From contig CM028381.1 in the NCBI GenBank assembly GCA_013146195.2, forward strand, positions 53,568,099-53,632,098: a stretch of DNA of 64,000 nucleotides, given 5' to 3'. Of this stretch, positions 1 through 11,900 are shown in pieces (position 1 is the stretch's first letter; the number at the start of each line of letters is the position of its first letter). The translations under genes were made by a program, and so were the position numbers. This DNA comes from Codonopsis lanceolata (Eukaryota; Streptophyta; Magnoliopsida; Asterales; Campanulaceae). Below the pieces are notes generated by a model. The model had not been told where the DNA came from. It saw nothing but the letters and a program-made list of their open reading frames with translations, and did no database searches.

Positions 1-430
1 TTTTCTTCTAATTTCAACCTTTGAACCCATATCGATTGGGATTAATTTTGATTTTCAATTTAAGGACTTGAGTGACAAAGAACTGTTGGAGAGAGTGAGA
101 ACTCCGGAGATTCATGATAGTGTCAAAGAACACCTTATTGAGGTAAGGGCGGAAAGTAGGAAATGAGGATGAAATAAGGCTGATCATTGAGATTTTCTTG
201 GCAAAGCTTCGCTTTTGAGAACCATGTCGATCTCCAAAACTTTTGCAGACTCGAATTCGCCGTTTTGAGTTAATGGAAAAGGTGAAGTATCTACCAAAGG
301 CTTCTTCAAATGTAGAAATTGTCCACTCCGAAGTTTTAATCTTCCCTAGATTGTTGTCCAGTGATCTATATTTTAGAGATACTTTGGAAGTAAGGAGTTA
401 TCATATTATTCGATGATAGATTTGTTGTTC
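1..430 (+). pseudogene. F-box/FBD gene 3' end, copy A
   Basis: This is the last exon of an F-box/LRR/FBD-type gene, entering from outside the window. Around 118-150 it reads SVKEHLIEVR, the conserved start of an FBD module. The two paralogues are at 33,230-33,547 (copy B, which reads on as VRNFEGNEDDIRL) and near 50,780-51,075 (copy C). In copy A bases have been lost just after this point (about 151-162) relative to B, so the frame breaks and an early stop follows. The sequence then continues past the ancestral stop through a conserved 3' flank. FBD proteins are usually substrate receptors of SCF ubiquitin ligases, but this copy cannot encode one. Frameshift and truncation are seen directly; the family call rests on the FBD motif and on the paralogues. 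Confidence 0.65.
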
Positions 431-704
431 TTTGTGTGTGTGTGTGTGTGTAAAAGGAGAGAAGAGTTTTCAGTAGTGACAATTGGTGGTTACTATTTAT
501 ATGATTTATTGGATCAAAATTTGATGAGATTTATTAATTAGTTGGATAATACAATTTTCTCTTAACGACCATGTTTGAGCACAATTGCAATTCAAAATAT
601 AGCTTCTATCATTTTTGTTATGGAAAATTACTTTTTTATGCAACACATAATTTGGGGAAACCAATTTAACCTCGAACTTTCAATATTTCAAATATTACAA
701 ATGT
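431..704. other. 3' flank of FBD copy A, no gene
   Basis: AT-rich flank containing a short (GT)n tract at 437-451. It is mirrored at about 50,380-50,650. No coding potential seen. Confidence 0.6.
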
Positions 705-1212
705 ACAAATGTTGGGGAAAAATGTTAACACAGTACAAATAATTTTGACAAAATGTCTCTAGTTCTATTAAGTCTCTGTCCAAATTCGATAACGGACATC
801 TAATTTCGTTAACAAAACGATGATATTAGCTTTTCACAAGGGTATTTTCATCCATGAACGATGACAAGAACTTTTTGTTTGCCGTTGGCATAACCTATAA
901 ATGAAAAACATAAACTATTTGAAAATATTTTTACATTATTTAATAACAATGAATAGAATTGAAAACTCAAATTAGTATATATAATAATCAGTTCAAAATT
1001 TACAGTATATTGAGCTATCAAAAGATGTGGAAAGGAATATGATGAATTAATTCAATAAAGGACGACAATACCCCTTTGAAAAGTCTATCTAATCTTTTTG
1101 TTAACAAGTTTGGGTGTTCGTTAAAAAATTTGGATGGGGCCTTAACCGGATTGGTGACATTTTGTCCAAATTATTTGTACAATGTTAACATTTTACTCGC
1201 AACATTAGTGCC
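705..1212. mobile_element. Short non-autonomous TIR element (left arm)
   Basis: The two ends are inverted copies over about 110-120 bases. The left end reads ATGTTAACA then GTACAAATAATTTTGAC, then CAAAATGTC. The right end read backwards gives ATGTTAACA, TTGTACAAATAATTTGGAC, CAAAATGTC. Further in, both ends share a run with GTCCAAATT and GTTAAC-type words. There is no coding content. Long TIRs on a small body suggest a Mutator-like (MULE) derivative; I could not fix a target-site duplication. The same element lies at about 49,864-50,380. Confidence 0.6.
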
Positions 1213-1222
1213 TTGACAATAA

Positions 1223-4200
1223 TCTTCTTTACTATAAAAGTGTTAGTTGTCTTTTATAAATTAATGTGTGCACAAAATTAACTTTTCATCTAATAAATCA
1301 TCCACCATTTATTTAAGGACAAACAAATAAATTTATCTTCTTTACCATAAAAATGTGAGTTTTCTCTTAGAAATTAATGTATGGATAAAATTAACCTTTC
1401 ATCTAATAAACCATCTACTATTTATTTAAGGACAAACAAATAAATTTATCATGACAAAAAATAATATTTGTACAAAAATAATATTTATTAAATCACTCCC
1501 CATTGAATAAGGTCAAATAAATAATCTATTATTTGCTAATCAATTGCATGGATAATAACAAAAAAATTATCATAATAAATGATAATTCGAAATTAGTAAG
1601 TTCTATCTATATCTATCTATCTCTTTCTAATATAAAATTATGAGTTGTCTCTTAGAAATTAATGTATGGACAAAATTAACCTTTCATCTAATAAATCATC
1701 TACCATTTATTTACAGACAAAAAAGTAAATTTATCATAATAAATGTTAATATTTTTTAAAAAATAAGTCTAAATTTAGTTAATCACTCGCCATTGAATAA
1801 GGTCAAATAGGCAAATTTGTTATGAGCTAATCAATTACATGAATAATTAAAAAAAGAACCCTAAATTTAATAAATCACCCACCACTGAATAAGGTCAAAT
1901 ATGTAAATGCTATCTCTATCTATCTATCTTCTTTACTATAAAAGTATGAGTTGTCTCTTACAAATTAATGTATTGACAAAATTAACCTTTCACCTAATAA
2001 ATCATCCACAATTTATTTAACGACAAACAAGTAAATTTATCTTCTTTTTACTATAAAAATGTGAGTTGTCTCTTAGAAATTAATGTATGGACAAAATTAA
2101 CCATTCATCTAATAAATCATCCACCATTTATTTAAGGACAAATAAGTAAATTTATCATGATAAAAAGTAATATTTGTACAAAAATAATTTTTAATAAATC
2201 ACTCCCCATTGAATAAGGTCAAATAAATAATCTATAAATTGCTAATCAATTCCAGAATAATAACAAAACAATTATCTTAATAAATGATAATGTCAAATTA
2301 GTAAATTCTATTTCTATCTATCTATCTATCTATTTTCTACTATAAAATTGTGAGTTGTCTCTTAGAAATTAATGTATGGACAAAATTAACATTTCATCTA
2401 ATAAATCATCTACCATTTATTTAATGACAAACAAGTAAATTTATCATAATAAATGATAATTTTAGTAAAAAAAATAACTCTAAATTTAATAAATCACTTA
2501 CCATTGAATACGGTCAAATAAGTAAATTTGTCATGAGCTAATCAATTACATGAATAATTACAAAAAAAACCTTAAATTTAATAAATTACTCACCAATGAA
2601 TAAGGTCCAATAGGTCAATGCTATCTCTATCTATCTATCTTCTTTTCTATAAAAGTGTGAGTTGTCTCTTAGAAATTAATGTATGGATAAAATTAACGTT
2701 TCATCTAATAAAGCATCCACCTTTAATTTAATTTAATTTAATTTAAGGACAAATAAAAGTGTGATTTGTCTCTTAGATATTAATGTATAGACAAAATTAA
2801 CCTTTCATCTAATAAATCATCTACCCTTTATTTAACGGCAAACAAGTAAATTTATCTTCTTCTTCTTTACTATAAAAGTGTAAGTTGTCTCGTAAAAATT
2901 AATTTTGGAAAAAATTAACCTTTCATCTAATAAATCATCCACCATTTATATAATTTAATTTAAGGACAAATAAAAGTGTGAATTGTCTCTTAGAAATTAA
3001 TGTATGGACAAAATTAACCTTTCATCTAATAAACCATCTACCATTTATATACGGACAAACAAGTAAATTTATCATAATAAATGATAATATTTGTAAAAAA
3101 ATAACACTAAATTTAATAAATCACTCACCATTGAATAAGAACAAATAAGCAAATTTGTTATGAGCTAATAAATTACATGAATAATTACAAAAATAACCTT
3201 AAATTTAATAAATCACTCACCTTTGAATAAGGTCAAATAGGTAAATGCTATTTCTATCTATCTATCTTCTTTACTATAAAATTATGAGTTGTCTTTTAGG
3301 AATTAATGTATGGACAAAATTAACCTTCCATTTAATAAATCATCCACCATTTATTTAAGGACAAATAAGTAAATTTATCTTCTTTTTACTATAAAAATGT
3401 GAGTTGTCTTTTAGAAATTAATGTATGGACAAAATTAACCATTCATCTAATAAATCATCCACCATTTATTTAAGGACAACTAAGGAAATTTATCATAATA
3501 AAAAAATAATATTTGTACAAAAATAATTTTTAATAACTCACTCCCCATTGAATACGATCAAATAAATAATCTATTACTTGCTAATAAATTCCATGAATAA
3601 TAACAAAGTAATTATCATAATAAATGATAATGTCAAATTAGTAAATTCTATCTCTATCTATCTTTTTGTTTTCTACAATAAAATTATGTGTTGTCTCTTA
3701 GAAATTAATGTACGGACAAAATTAACATTTCATCTAATAAATCATCCACCATTTATTTAATAACAAACAAGTAAATTTATCATAATTAATGATAATATTT
3801 GTAAAAAAATAACTCTAAACTTAATAAATCACTAACCATTGAATAAGGTCAAATAAGTAAATTTGTTATGAGCTAATCAATTTCATTAATAATTACAAAA
3901 AGAACCCTAAATTTAATAAATCACTCACCATTGAATAAGGTCCAATAGGTCAATGCTATCTCTATCTTATTTTCTATAAAAGTTTGAGTTGTCTCTTAGA
4001 AAGTAATGTATGGATAAAATTAACCTTTAATCTAATAAAGCATCCACCTTTAATTTAATTTAATTTAATTTAAGGACAAATAAAAGTGTGACTTGTTTCT
4101 TAGAAATTAATGTATGGACAAAATTATCCTTTCATCTAATAAATCATCTACCATTTATTGAAGGGCAAACAAATAATTTATCTTCTTCTTCTTTACTATA

Positions 4201-5700
4201 AAAGTGTAAGTTATCTCGTAAAAATTAATGTTGGAAAAAATTGAGATTTCATATAATAAATTATCCATCATTTATTTCATTTAATTTAAGGACAAAAAAA
4301 GTGTGAGTTGTCTCTTAGAAACTAATGTATGGACAAAATTAACTTTTTATCTAATAAATCATCTACCATAAATGTTATTTCTATCTATCTATCTTCTTTA
4401 CTATAAAAGTATGAGTTGTCTCTTATAAATTAATGTATGGACAAAATTAACCTTTCATCTAATAAAGCATCCATCATTTATTTAAGTACAAACAAGTAAA
4501 TTTATCTTCTTTTTACTATAAAAATGTGAGTTGTCTCTTAAAAATTAATGTATGGAAAAAATTAACCATTCATCTAATAAATCATCCACCATTTATTTAA
4601 GGACAAATAAGTAAATTTATCATGATAAAAAATAATATTTGTACAAAAATAATTTTTAATAAATCACTCCCCATTGAATAAGGTCAAATAATTAATCTAT
4701 TACTTGCTAATCAATTCCATGAATAATAACGAAAAAATTATCATAATAAATGATAGTGTCAAATTAGTAAATTCTATCTCTATCGATCTATCTATCTATT
4801 TTCGACTATAAAATTGTGACTTGTCTCTTATAAATTAATGTAAGGACAAAATTAACTTTTCATCTAATACATCATCCACCATTTATTTAATAACAAACAC
4901 GTAATTTTATCATAATAAATGATAATGTTTGTAAAAAAATAACTCTGAATTTAATAAATCACTCACCATTGAATAATGTCAAATAAGTAAATTTGTTATG
5001 ATCTAATCAATTACATGAATAATTACAAAAAGAACCCTAAATTTAATAAATCATTCGCTATTGAATATGGTTCAACAGGTCAATGCTATCTCTATCTATC
5101 TCTCTTCTTTTCTATAAAAGTGTGAGTTTTCTTTTAGAAATTAATGTATGTATAAAATTAACCTTTTATCTAATAAAACATCCACCTTTTATTTAATTTA
5201 ATTTAAGGACAAATAAAAGTGTGAGTTGTCTCTTAGAAATTAATGTATGGATAAAATTAACATTTCATCTAATAAATCATCTACCATTTATTTAAGGGCA
5301 AACAAGTAAATTTATCTTCTTCTTCTTTACTATAAAAGTGTAAGTTGTCTCGTAGAAATTAATGTTGGAAAAAATTAACCTTTCATCTAATAAATTATCC
5401 ACCATTTATTTAAGGATAAACAAGTAAATTTATCTTCTTTACTATAAAAATGTGAGTTGTCTTTTAGAAATTAATGTATGGACAAAATTAACCTTTCATC
5501 TAATAAACCATCCACCATTTATTTAAGGACAAACAAGTAAATTTATCATGATAAAAAAATAACATTTGTACAAAAATAATGTTTAATAAATGAATCCCCA
5601 TTGAATAATGTCAAATATATAATTTATTATTTTCTAATCAATACCTTGAATAATTACCAAAATAACCATAAATTTAATAAATCACTCACCATTGAATAAA
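1223..5700 (+). repeat. Higher-order tandem repeat array
   Basis: About 24 occurrences of a roughly 100-120 bp AT-rich unit, recognisable by GAGTTGTCTCTTAGAAATTA, then ATGTATGGACAAAATTAACC and a CATCTAATAAATCATC word. Spacings between successive GTTGTCTC words run about 117, 285, 308, 107, 118, 98 and 308, then about 114, 287, 297, 103, 118, 99 and 108, then 114, 288, 309, 99, 118 and 113. This defines a higher-order unit of about 1.1-1.3 kb present roughly three times. CTAT microsatellites sit at the unit heads. No protein is encoded; short open frames here are chance. Confidence 0.85.
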
Positions 5701-6761
5701 GTCAAAAAAAAAAATAAGTTTATTTATTATTTTGGCGTACATCTCTTTTAAACCTTTAAAGTGTTTCTCATCTTTTCAATGTGAGACAAAAGCTATCACT
5801 AATTATGCATCTTTTTTAAACATTTAAAGAGTGGTTAGTTTGCTTGTTGGTGACATATTCTTCTTCCAATATTGGATTGCAATTGTTTGTAATTTTCATA
5901 TGGCCCCGTTGTTTCTATGATGTTACAAACAACTCATATTTTTCTGACTTTATGGCACTTTAACTAACGTATTTAGGGTTAGGGACTATAGGTGTCTAAA
6001 ATTTGTATTCTTTGGTGTGTGGCATGCATTTGTGTTGTATAGTCCCTAATGGACTTTCTTAAAGTTCAGGGACTAATGGTCTAATTTTCCCTTAAATAAT
6101 TTTTTTTTGGGATATTTTCTTAACTTTAAAGTTAATTATGAGAATTTTTTAATTATTTCTATGATTATTGCGTTGTATATTAATTAATTTTTATCACAAA
6201 CATATCTTAAATATCAAATGGTTAACTAAATGATAGAATTATAACTAAATCCAACTTTGGACCCAAGGAAAATGGCCAAAATAATCCTCATGTCACATAC
6301 AATTTGTCATTTCCCATTAATATTATAAACTCTCATGGACGTGAGGGGGCAAAGTGGGATGAATAGAAACAAATTGTGTATGAAAGTGAGACACGTAATT
6401 AACAGGTGATGGTGCAACGTGATATTTAATTAAATACTTCCGGGAGCGAATCGTATTTTGGTCCCATAAAATTAGGCCAAAAAAGCAAATATGCCATCAA
6501 AGTTTCTATCAAATCTCACTATAGTTTTTTTATGATTAATTTAATTCATAGGAGAAATATATATACACAAACATATGTATGTATGTATCTATATATTTAC
6601 ATATATATAAATATATAAATATTTATTATTTCTGATGAAAAATATACATTAAAATTTCATAAAGGACAATTTTCAGAAATATATATAGTTTTTTCGTATA
6701 TAAAAATAATAATTAAAAGTAAAAAAAATTAAGGCAAAACATTTCGCAAAAATCATTAAGA

Positions 6762-6786
6762 ACACGTGCAAGGCACGTGTACCTAA
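6762..6786 (+). other. Helitron-type 3' hairpin and CTAA terminus
   Basis: Eight-base perfect stem ACACGTGC / GCACGTGT with a three-base loop, followed after two bases by CTAA. The right-arm copy (46,636-46,660, minus) has a slightly decayed stem but the same CTAA and flank. Confidence 0.6.
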
Positions 6787-7139
6787 GTAGTTAGAATATT
6801 AAAAGTATGAGGTTAAAAGTAGTTTCCCCTTTTTGTTATCAAATTCTTCTATAACAAAAATATCAGCCTATCTCAGGTAGGTTACAGTTGCACACTGTTT
6901 CACCATAGATTATCAAATAATCAATATTAACAACAAGAGACAATGAACCCAAACCAATACTGTAAGAAAAAAACCCAAATAAACCTCAAATCATTCGATC
7001 TTTCAACATTGAACTACAAAATCTTGAGCCCCATATATTTTTAAGAACTGCAGTGCCGCCTTTTCGCTCTTGGAAAACTATGCTAGCAGTCCTTTGTATA
7101 TTTGACATGTCCAATACATCTTTATCTACTCATTTGTTT
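6787..7139. other. Intergenic, no gene
   Basis: Mirrored in the right arm at about 46,249-46,635. No coding or repeat structure recognised apart from general AT richness. Confidence 0.6.
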
Positions 7140-7240
7140 GGGGGTAATTTCACTTTTAGCACCCAAAGTATACTTGTTTTTTGCTTTTGATACTCATTGT
7201 AACGAGTCAATCAAATTTTATCTTCCAAGTTTCTGATTTT

Positions 7241-7245
7241 AATCA
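7241..7245. repeat. Target-site duplication AATCA (left copy)
   Basis: AATCA here is repeated at 11,251-11,255, immediately outside the TG...CA solo LTR. Confidence 0.9.
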
Positions 7246-7949
7246 TGTAACACCCCGCTCCTTCGTTAGCTTGGTTTGTATGCCATCCTTGCACTTCTTC
7301 CCTTGTTGACAGTATGTTTGGTTTGCGAGAGGGTCTAGATGTGTATGAGAGACCATATTAAGACCAAAACATTATTGAGAGACTCCATATAGTTGTTGAC
7401 TTGCTAAAGTCACAAGTCGTGACTCGACGATAGTCGGAATGCGACGCGATTGAGAGTTTGCTTGCGTTTTGCCTTCGTGACCTCGGTTTGGTCCTAGACC
7501 TCTATATGAAGGTTTATTAACATGTTTAGATGTATTAGACTTCAAGTTGGAGGTATTCCTTAAGTCTAACGATGATTTGGAAGCTTTGGAGATAGTGCTC
7601 GTCTTTATCGCGTAGTTCGGGAATCGAGTCGCGTAATCGTCTCTCCTTTGGAGTTCTTATTTCCCTAGTGGTTATTCAACTTCCTAGAAGTATTTAAGCT
7701 TCTTCATTAGCCCTTAGACTTGCCTTAAAAGTCTCCTTTCATTGCTCGTTCAATTGCTAGTTCATTCGTCGTTCCGGTTGCACGTTGTTGCACCTCTTCC
7801 CGGTTTCGCTCTGAGTTGTTTCGGGGGTTATTTGTGAGTGTTTTAAGGGAGTTCTAGACCTACTTTGGATGAGGTTTGAACCTTGTTAGGTTTGGTTAAG
7901 TGTTTGGGGGTCTTTTAGGTTGAATTTTGAGCCATTTCGGGTCTGCCGG

Positions 7950-8063
7950 GCTTGCCCTCGCAAGGTGGAATGGCCTTGCCCCCGCAAGGTCAATGGAAGA
8001 AGTCACCTAAGGTTTCTGGAGAGCTTGCGGTCGCAAGCTATAGGGGACCTTGCGACCGCAAGG
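7950..8063. repeat. Cluster of four 16-base palindromes in LTR U3
   Basis: GCTTGCCCTCGCAAGG (7,950), CCTTGCCCCCGCAAGG (7,974), GCTTGCGGTCGCAAGC (8,023) and CCTTGCGACCGCAAGG (8,048). Each is a stem of about six to eight bases with little loop. They sit about 220 bases upstream of the LTR TATA box. Confidence 0.85.
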
Positions 8064-8282
8064 TGCCCCGACCCTGTTTTGCCCTGTTTCGATTTTTGAC
8101 GAGAAATACCTATCCTACCCTCATTAAACCCCCTCTAAACCCTTCCTAACCTCCCATACTTAGCCCTAATCAAGTCCTAACATTAGTAGGAAGTTAATTA
8201 AGGTTAGATTTGTGATTGATTAATCCTAATCTCTACTAATTGTACTTGGGAAATGACTATTGTGCCCTCTTTATATTTGGGG

Positions 8283-8293
8283 GTATAAATACC
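8283..8293 (+). promoter_or_regulatory. TATA box of the solo LTR
   Basis: GGTATAAATAC inside GGGTATAAATACCC, followed about 40 bases later by a pyrimidine-rich CTTCATTCTTCCTCCTCC stretch of the kind found at the start of R in plant LTRs. Confidence 0.6.
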
Positions 8294-11200
8294 CAAACCC
8301 TTTGCATTTTTCAGAAATCTCTTCATTCTTCCTCCTCCACAATACGTATTAGAGAGAGAGAGAGTCCATGGGAGATTCAAGCCCTAGCATTCTTCTCTCT
8401 TCGATCCAAGACGATCCAACCGTCCGATTGCCTTCAAACTTCGGAATCTTGAAGCCCTCGACGAGTAGAACAAGTTCACCGATCGGATTTACGTTCTTTG
8501 GAGTTTTCATCCGAGCTAGGTAAGTTACCTTCTTCTTATTTTGGTTCATTGGCCCTAAGGAAAACAACATATGTGCTATTTGTGGGCAATGAACACTTGA
8601 TATGCTTTGTATGCCCATTTTGGGGATTTTTGGAAGTATGAACTTGTTAGGAGCATTTGTAGAATGACTTCTATGATTATTGAAGTGTATGATTACTCTT
8701 CATCTTATGTTTCTAGGATTATGAGCATGCTAGAAATTATGTCCACATGTTATTTGGGTTTATTGTGAAGATATGCCTATGTTTGGGACTTGGATGTGTG
8801 AACTCACTAGTTATCATGGGTAGAATCATTTAATTGAAATTAAGTGATTTATGAAATGGGTTATGATTTATGTTGAGTTTTGTTATGAATTTTAGGGTTT
8901 GAGGATTAAGCCCGAATTATTGGAGAAATTGTTGTTAATTGAAGTGGGTGTAAATGTTGAGATTGATGAAGTGTGTAATAATGAAACTTAGTATTTAGAC
9001 TCAACGGAGTCAAAATAAGTTCAATAATGTGTTAATAAACTCGAGTGAAAGTCCTACGACATTTGGGTTTCGTTTGACTATGATTATGATGAGTTCTTGG
9101 ATTTTCATGCTTGGGAAACAAGCCCGGATTATTTTTGGGAGAATTTCTATAAACTTGAATGATGTATTAATTTTGGGATTTATGAAATGTGTATTTAATG
9201 AAATGCGATATTAAGACTCAATGGAGTCATTTTAGGTTCAATAAGATGTTAGTGAGCCTTAGGTTGAAATCCTATGATGTTCGGGTTTGGTTGGTTTTGA
9301 TTGTGAGTACCCGAGCATCTCGAATTGTGTCCCATTTGTGACACCCACAATATGGAGGCTTATTGGGGATTTATTTAGAGCGTGCTCGTTAGGGCACGAA
9401 GCATTAGAGACCAACCTATGATCTCGTATTACTTTAAGGAATGATTATTTGAATGAGTTCTCTTTTAGGGAATTTGGTCGCGTGCACATGAAAGCACTTG
9501 CGAGGATATGACTACGGCTTACTTTTGGTACCCTTGAGATTGGCTTTGAGGATGTCGATTATATACGACGGTTAGGACTATGGTTGAGTCTGTTATGCTT
9601 TGATGAATAGACTAAATGCTAAGTCTTGATTATGATTGTTCTTAGACTAAATAATAGTCTTTGGTTTAATTCCGAGTAGAGGACTATAGTAGACCTCATG
9701 TTGTGATTTCTTGAGCTTACATGCTACTTCTGATTGGGTGATGACTTGAGGATTATGAGTACCTCATTATGTGGTTCTTTGACTAAACTTATAAGTTAGT
9801 TGGATTTGTTAAGTATGTGCAAATACGTGCATTATTAAATTGGTGTGTAGAGCTCTATGTCCTACTTGATTTGATAAGTCCGCTATGGTCGGTCTTGATC
9901 CTTGTTTGAGCATGCGAGTAAATATCTACTTGTGCATTGCATGTAAGTCCAGCTGGCAATATTTGGATTGGTTTTTATGTCAGGGTAGGACGATACATCG
10001 CCTATACGAATCGTAAGATTCGTATTCGCTATGGATTGCCGTACCTGGGACCCCACACACCCTCCACTGTTGGCCCCAGTGGGGAAGTTAGCCCATCTCG
10101 TAACCAATAGAGCGAATGGATTATGCTAAGCTAGACTGAGAAAGGGCTGCCTTTTGAGGCGTAGCCACTCAGTGCGTCGATGTATCAATCACGTGCATCG
10201 TGTCACAAACCAGTATAACATTGTGTATTGCAGGAGCAGCACAACGGCACTAATTCGGTATCTTCTCTATCCCTTATGTGTCTTACTATAAACACTTATA
10301 TGAAAGATAATGTGCTAAGTGGTTTATGAAGTTTATGTTACTTGGTGACTTAATACAAGTTTATTGTTGGTATACGATTAAAATGCCATGATTTTGTACA
10401 TGCTTGTGCATTATGCCATGCCACGCCATGCTATGCCATACAATTGCATTTAGTAACTTACTGGGTCATTATGACTCATTTCGTGTGTTTGTTTTCCTTA
10501 GTTTGTGCAGTGAGCTCGTTAGTGCGCGTTGCAGCTACCGGTGCGTGTTTGTTAGCAGGTGGTCTTCCGGGCAATAGCTTGGAGTTATTATCATTATTAT
10601 TGTATTTATTATCTTGTGAGACACGGATGTAAAGTTATGTAAACTTTACTTGGGTAGTTATGTTAGTATTTTATTTCGTATTATTTTGGGAGCCGACTTG
10701 TTTGGTCGAGCTGTTGTATTTATTTAGAAGTTTATTCTGTTGTCTTCCCGAGCAAGGATTTAGCTCACATATTCTAGTTTTGTTGATGTTATCTCCGACA
10801 ATTTTAGTCGTGAGTACTTGGTTTAGTTGTTAGTATTTAAATCTCTTATTCTTTTAGTTGAACTGTCCCTCCGGCATGTTTTAGCCGTTGAGTGGTTGTT
10901 TATCAAGTTGGGTTCTTGTTGTTTCGCCGGCCTTAGGTTTGCCGATGGTTTGTTGCCCGTGCGCAATGTTGCGTCACGCGAGTCGTAGATTTGTCGAGAG
11001 ATAGTTGTCTCTCAGCCTTGCATTCCTTTGTTTAGGATTAAAGGCTTGGGTTCCCCTTATGATTTGCTTCCGCAGATTTTAGATTTTTATTATTCTGTAT
11101 CGCCGTTTTGGCCTTATATTCCTGTTTTGAGCTTGTTAGCTCAACCCTTGACTCGCACCATTATGCTTAGCGAGTGCTTGTCCGTCTTTTAGTCTGTCTT

Positions 11201-11601
11201 AACGGCACGACCTTGGGATTTCGCATTGGAGTCCGGGTCGGGCTGTTACAAATCATATTACGTACCTTTCGTTAAATATTCGTCAAATACTAATGTTTGA
11301 CCTATTATTGCAAGTAAGAAACCGAATTGACCTTGATAGCAGGTGAAAGAGACAAGAGAAAATGGTATGAGCTCTCTTCATTTCTTTCCCAACCACCTCA
11401 CCGTACACAACCGAAGGACCAACACAATCCCCCACCGGCATAAATCAATACTTTTGTTGAATCATCCATCTCAATCTTTGATTGACATTCCTAGTCAACA
11501 CCAACAACGCCAAAGAAAATTCAATAATACCCTCCTCCACAATCTGACGACAAGAACAACAACAATAAAAACCCATCAAAATCCAGTTGTTTGATTAGAG
11601 T

Positions 11602-11688
11602 GATCTCGAATTCACCACTAATGGCTTCTCTAACCAAAAACTCCTCGGTAGAGGCAGACCCGGTCTCGTTTACAAAAGCACACTAGTA
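11602..11688 (+). pseudogene. Receptor-like kinase fragment 1 inside MULE
   Basis: In one frame this reads DLEFTTNGFSNQKLLGRG followed by RPGLVYKSTL. It resembles the start of a plant receptor-like kinase domain, where ATNGFS is followed by a glycine-rich ATP loop (G-x-G-x-x-G) and VYKG. The second glycine region reads GRGRPG, so the loop pattern is nearly intact. Only about 29 codons are recognisable; stops lie upstream, and downstream the sequence repeats as fragment 2. It cannot make a kinase. I infer capture of a genomic fragment by the element. A mirrored copy with a stop codon in the frame lies at 45,707-45,793. Confidence 0.6.
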
Positions 11689-11811
11689 ATCTTTGATTCA
11701 CATTCCCAGTCAACACCAACAACGCCAAAGAAAACCCGACAATATCCTTCTTCACAATCTAACGACAAGAACAACAAAAAACCCATCAAAATCCAATTGT
11801 TGGATTAGAGC

Positions 11812-11900
11812 GACCTTGAATTCACCACTAATGGCTTCTTCGACCAGAAATTCCTCAGTAGAGACAGATCTGACTTCGTCTACAAAGGCACACTAGGATT
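11812..11900 (+). pseudogene. Receptor-like kinase fragment 2 inside MULE
   Basis: A second, diverged copy of the same segment: LEFTTNGFFDQKFLSRD, then DFVYKGTLG, in the same frame as fragment 1 and 210 bases further on. The flanking words around each copy also repeat (TCAACACCAACAACGCC and GACGACAAGAACAAC types), so the unit duplicated is about 200 bases. The glycine loop is destroyed here (LSRDRSD), while VYKG is kept. Mirrored at 45,491-45,577. Confidence 0.55.

Larger units (their letters stand above)
1223..6786 (+). mobile_element. Helitron-like element with internal array (left arm)
   Basis: The proposed 3' end is a clean Helitron-type terminator: stem ACACGTGC, loop AAG, stem GCACGTGT (6,762-6,780), then AC and CTAA (6,783-6,786). 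The proposed 5' end, TCTTCTTTACTATAAAAGTG at about 1,223, begins with TC after an A, as Helitrons do. Between them lie the repeat array (1,223-5,700) and about 1.1 kb of non-coding DNA. No Rep/helicase coding is present, so it would be non-autonomous. The right arm carries the same element at 46,636-49,858. The 3' hairpin is seen directly. The 5' end is an inference, because the same TC word recurs at the head of many array units. Confidence 0.5.
7246..11250 (+). mobile_element. Solo LTR, about 4.0 kb, Ty3/gypsy-like
   Basis: Begins TGTAACACCCCG and ends CGGGCTGTTACA, so it has TG...CA ends, and it is flanked by a perfect 5-bp duplication AATCA (7,241-7,245 and 11,251-11,255). The right-arm MULE lacks it, giving a clean empty site. 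Inside are a U3-like stretch with four 16-base palindromes (7,950-8,063), a TATA box GGTATAAATAC (8,283-8,293), then a CT/AG-rich leader. There is no primer-binding site or coding region, as expected for a solo LTR. Long LTRs starting TGTAACACCCC are typical of chromoviruses such as Tekay; that lineage call is an inference. A related LTR in opposite orientation lies at 56,039-60,335. Confidence 0.85.

Noticed and set aside
7140..7140. 9-bp target duplication for the kinase MULE
   Set aside because: Flanks CATTTGTTT and TAAAAATGG (and their right-arm partners) do not match, so I do not claim one.
7952..8149. 65-codon frame in the 4 kb LTR
   Set aside because: It crosses the palindrome cluster and has no counterpart in the related LTR at 56,039.
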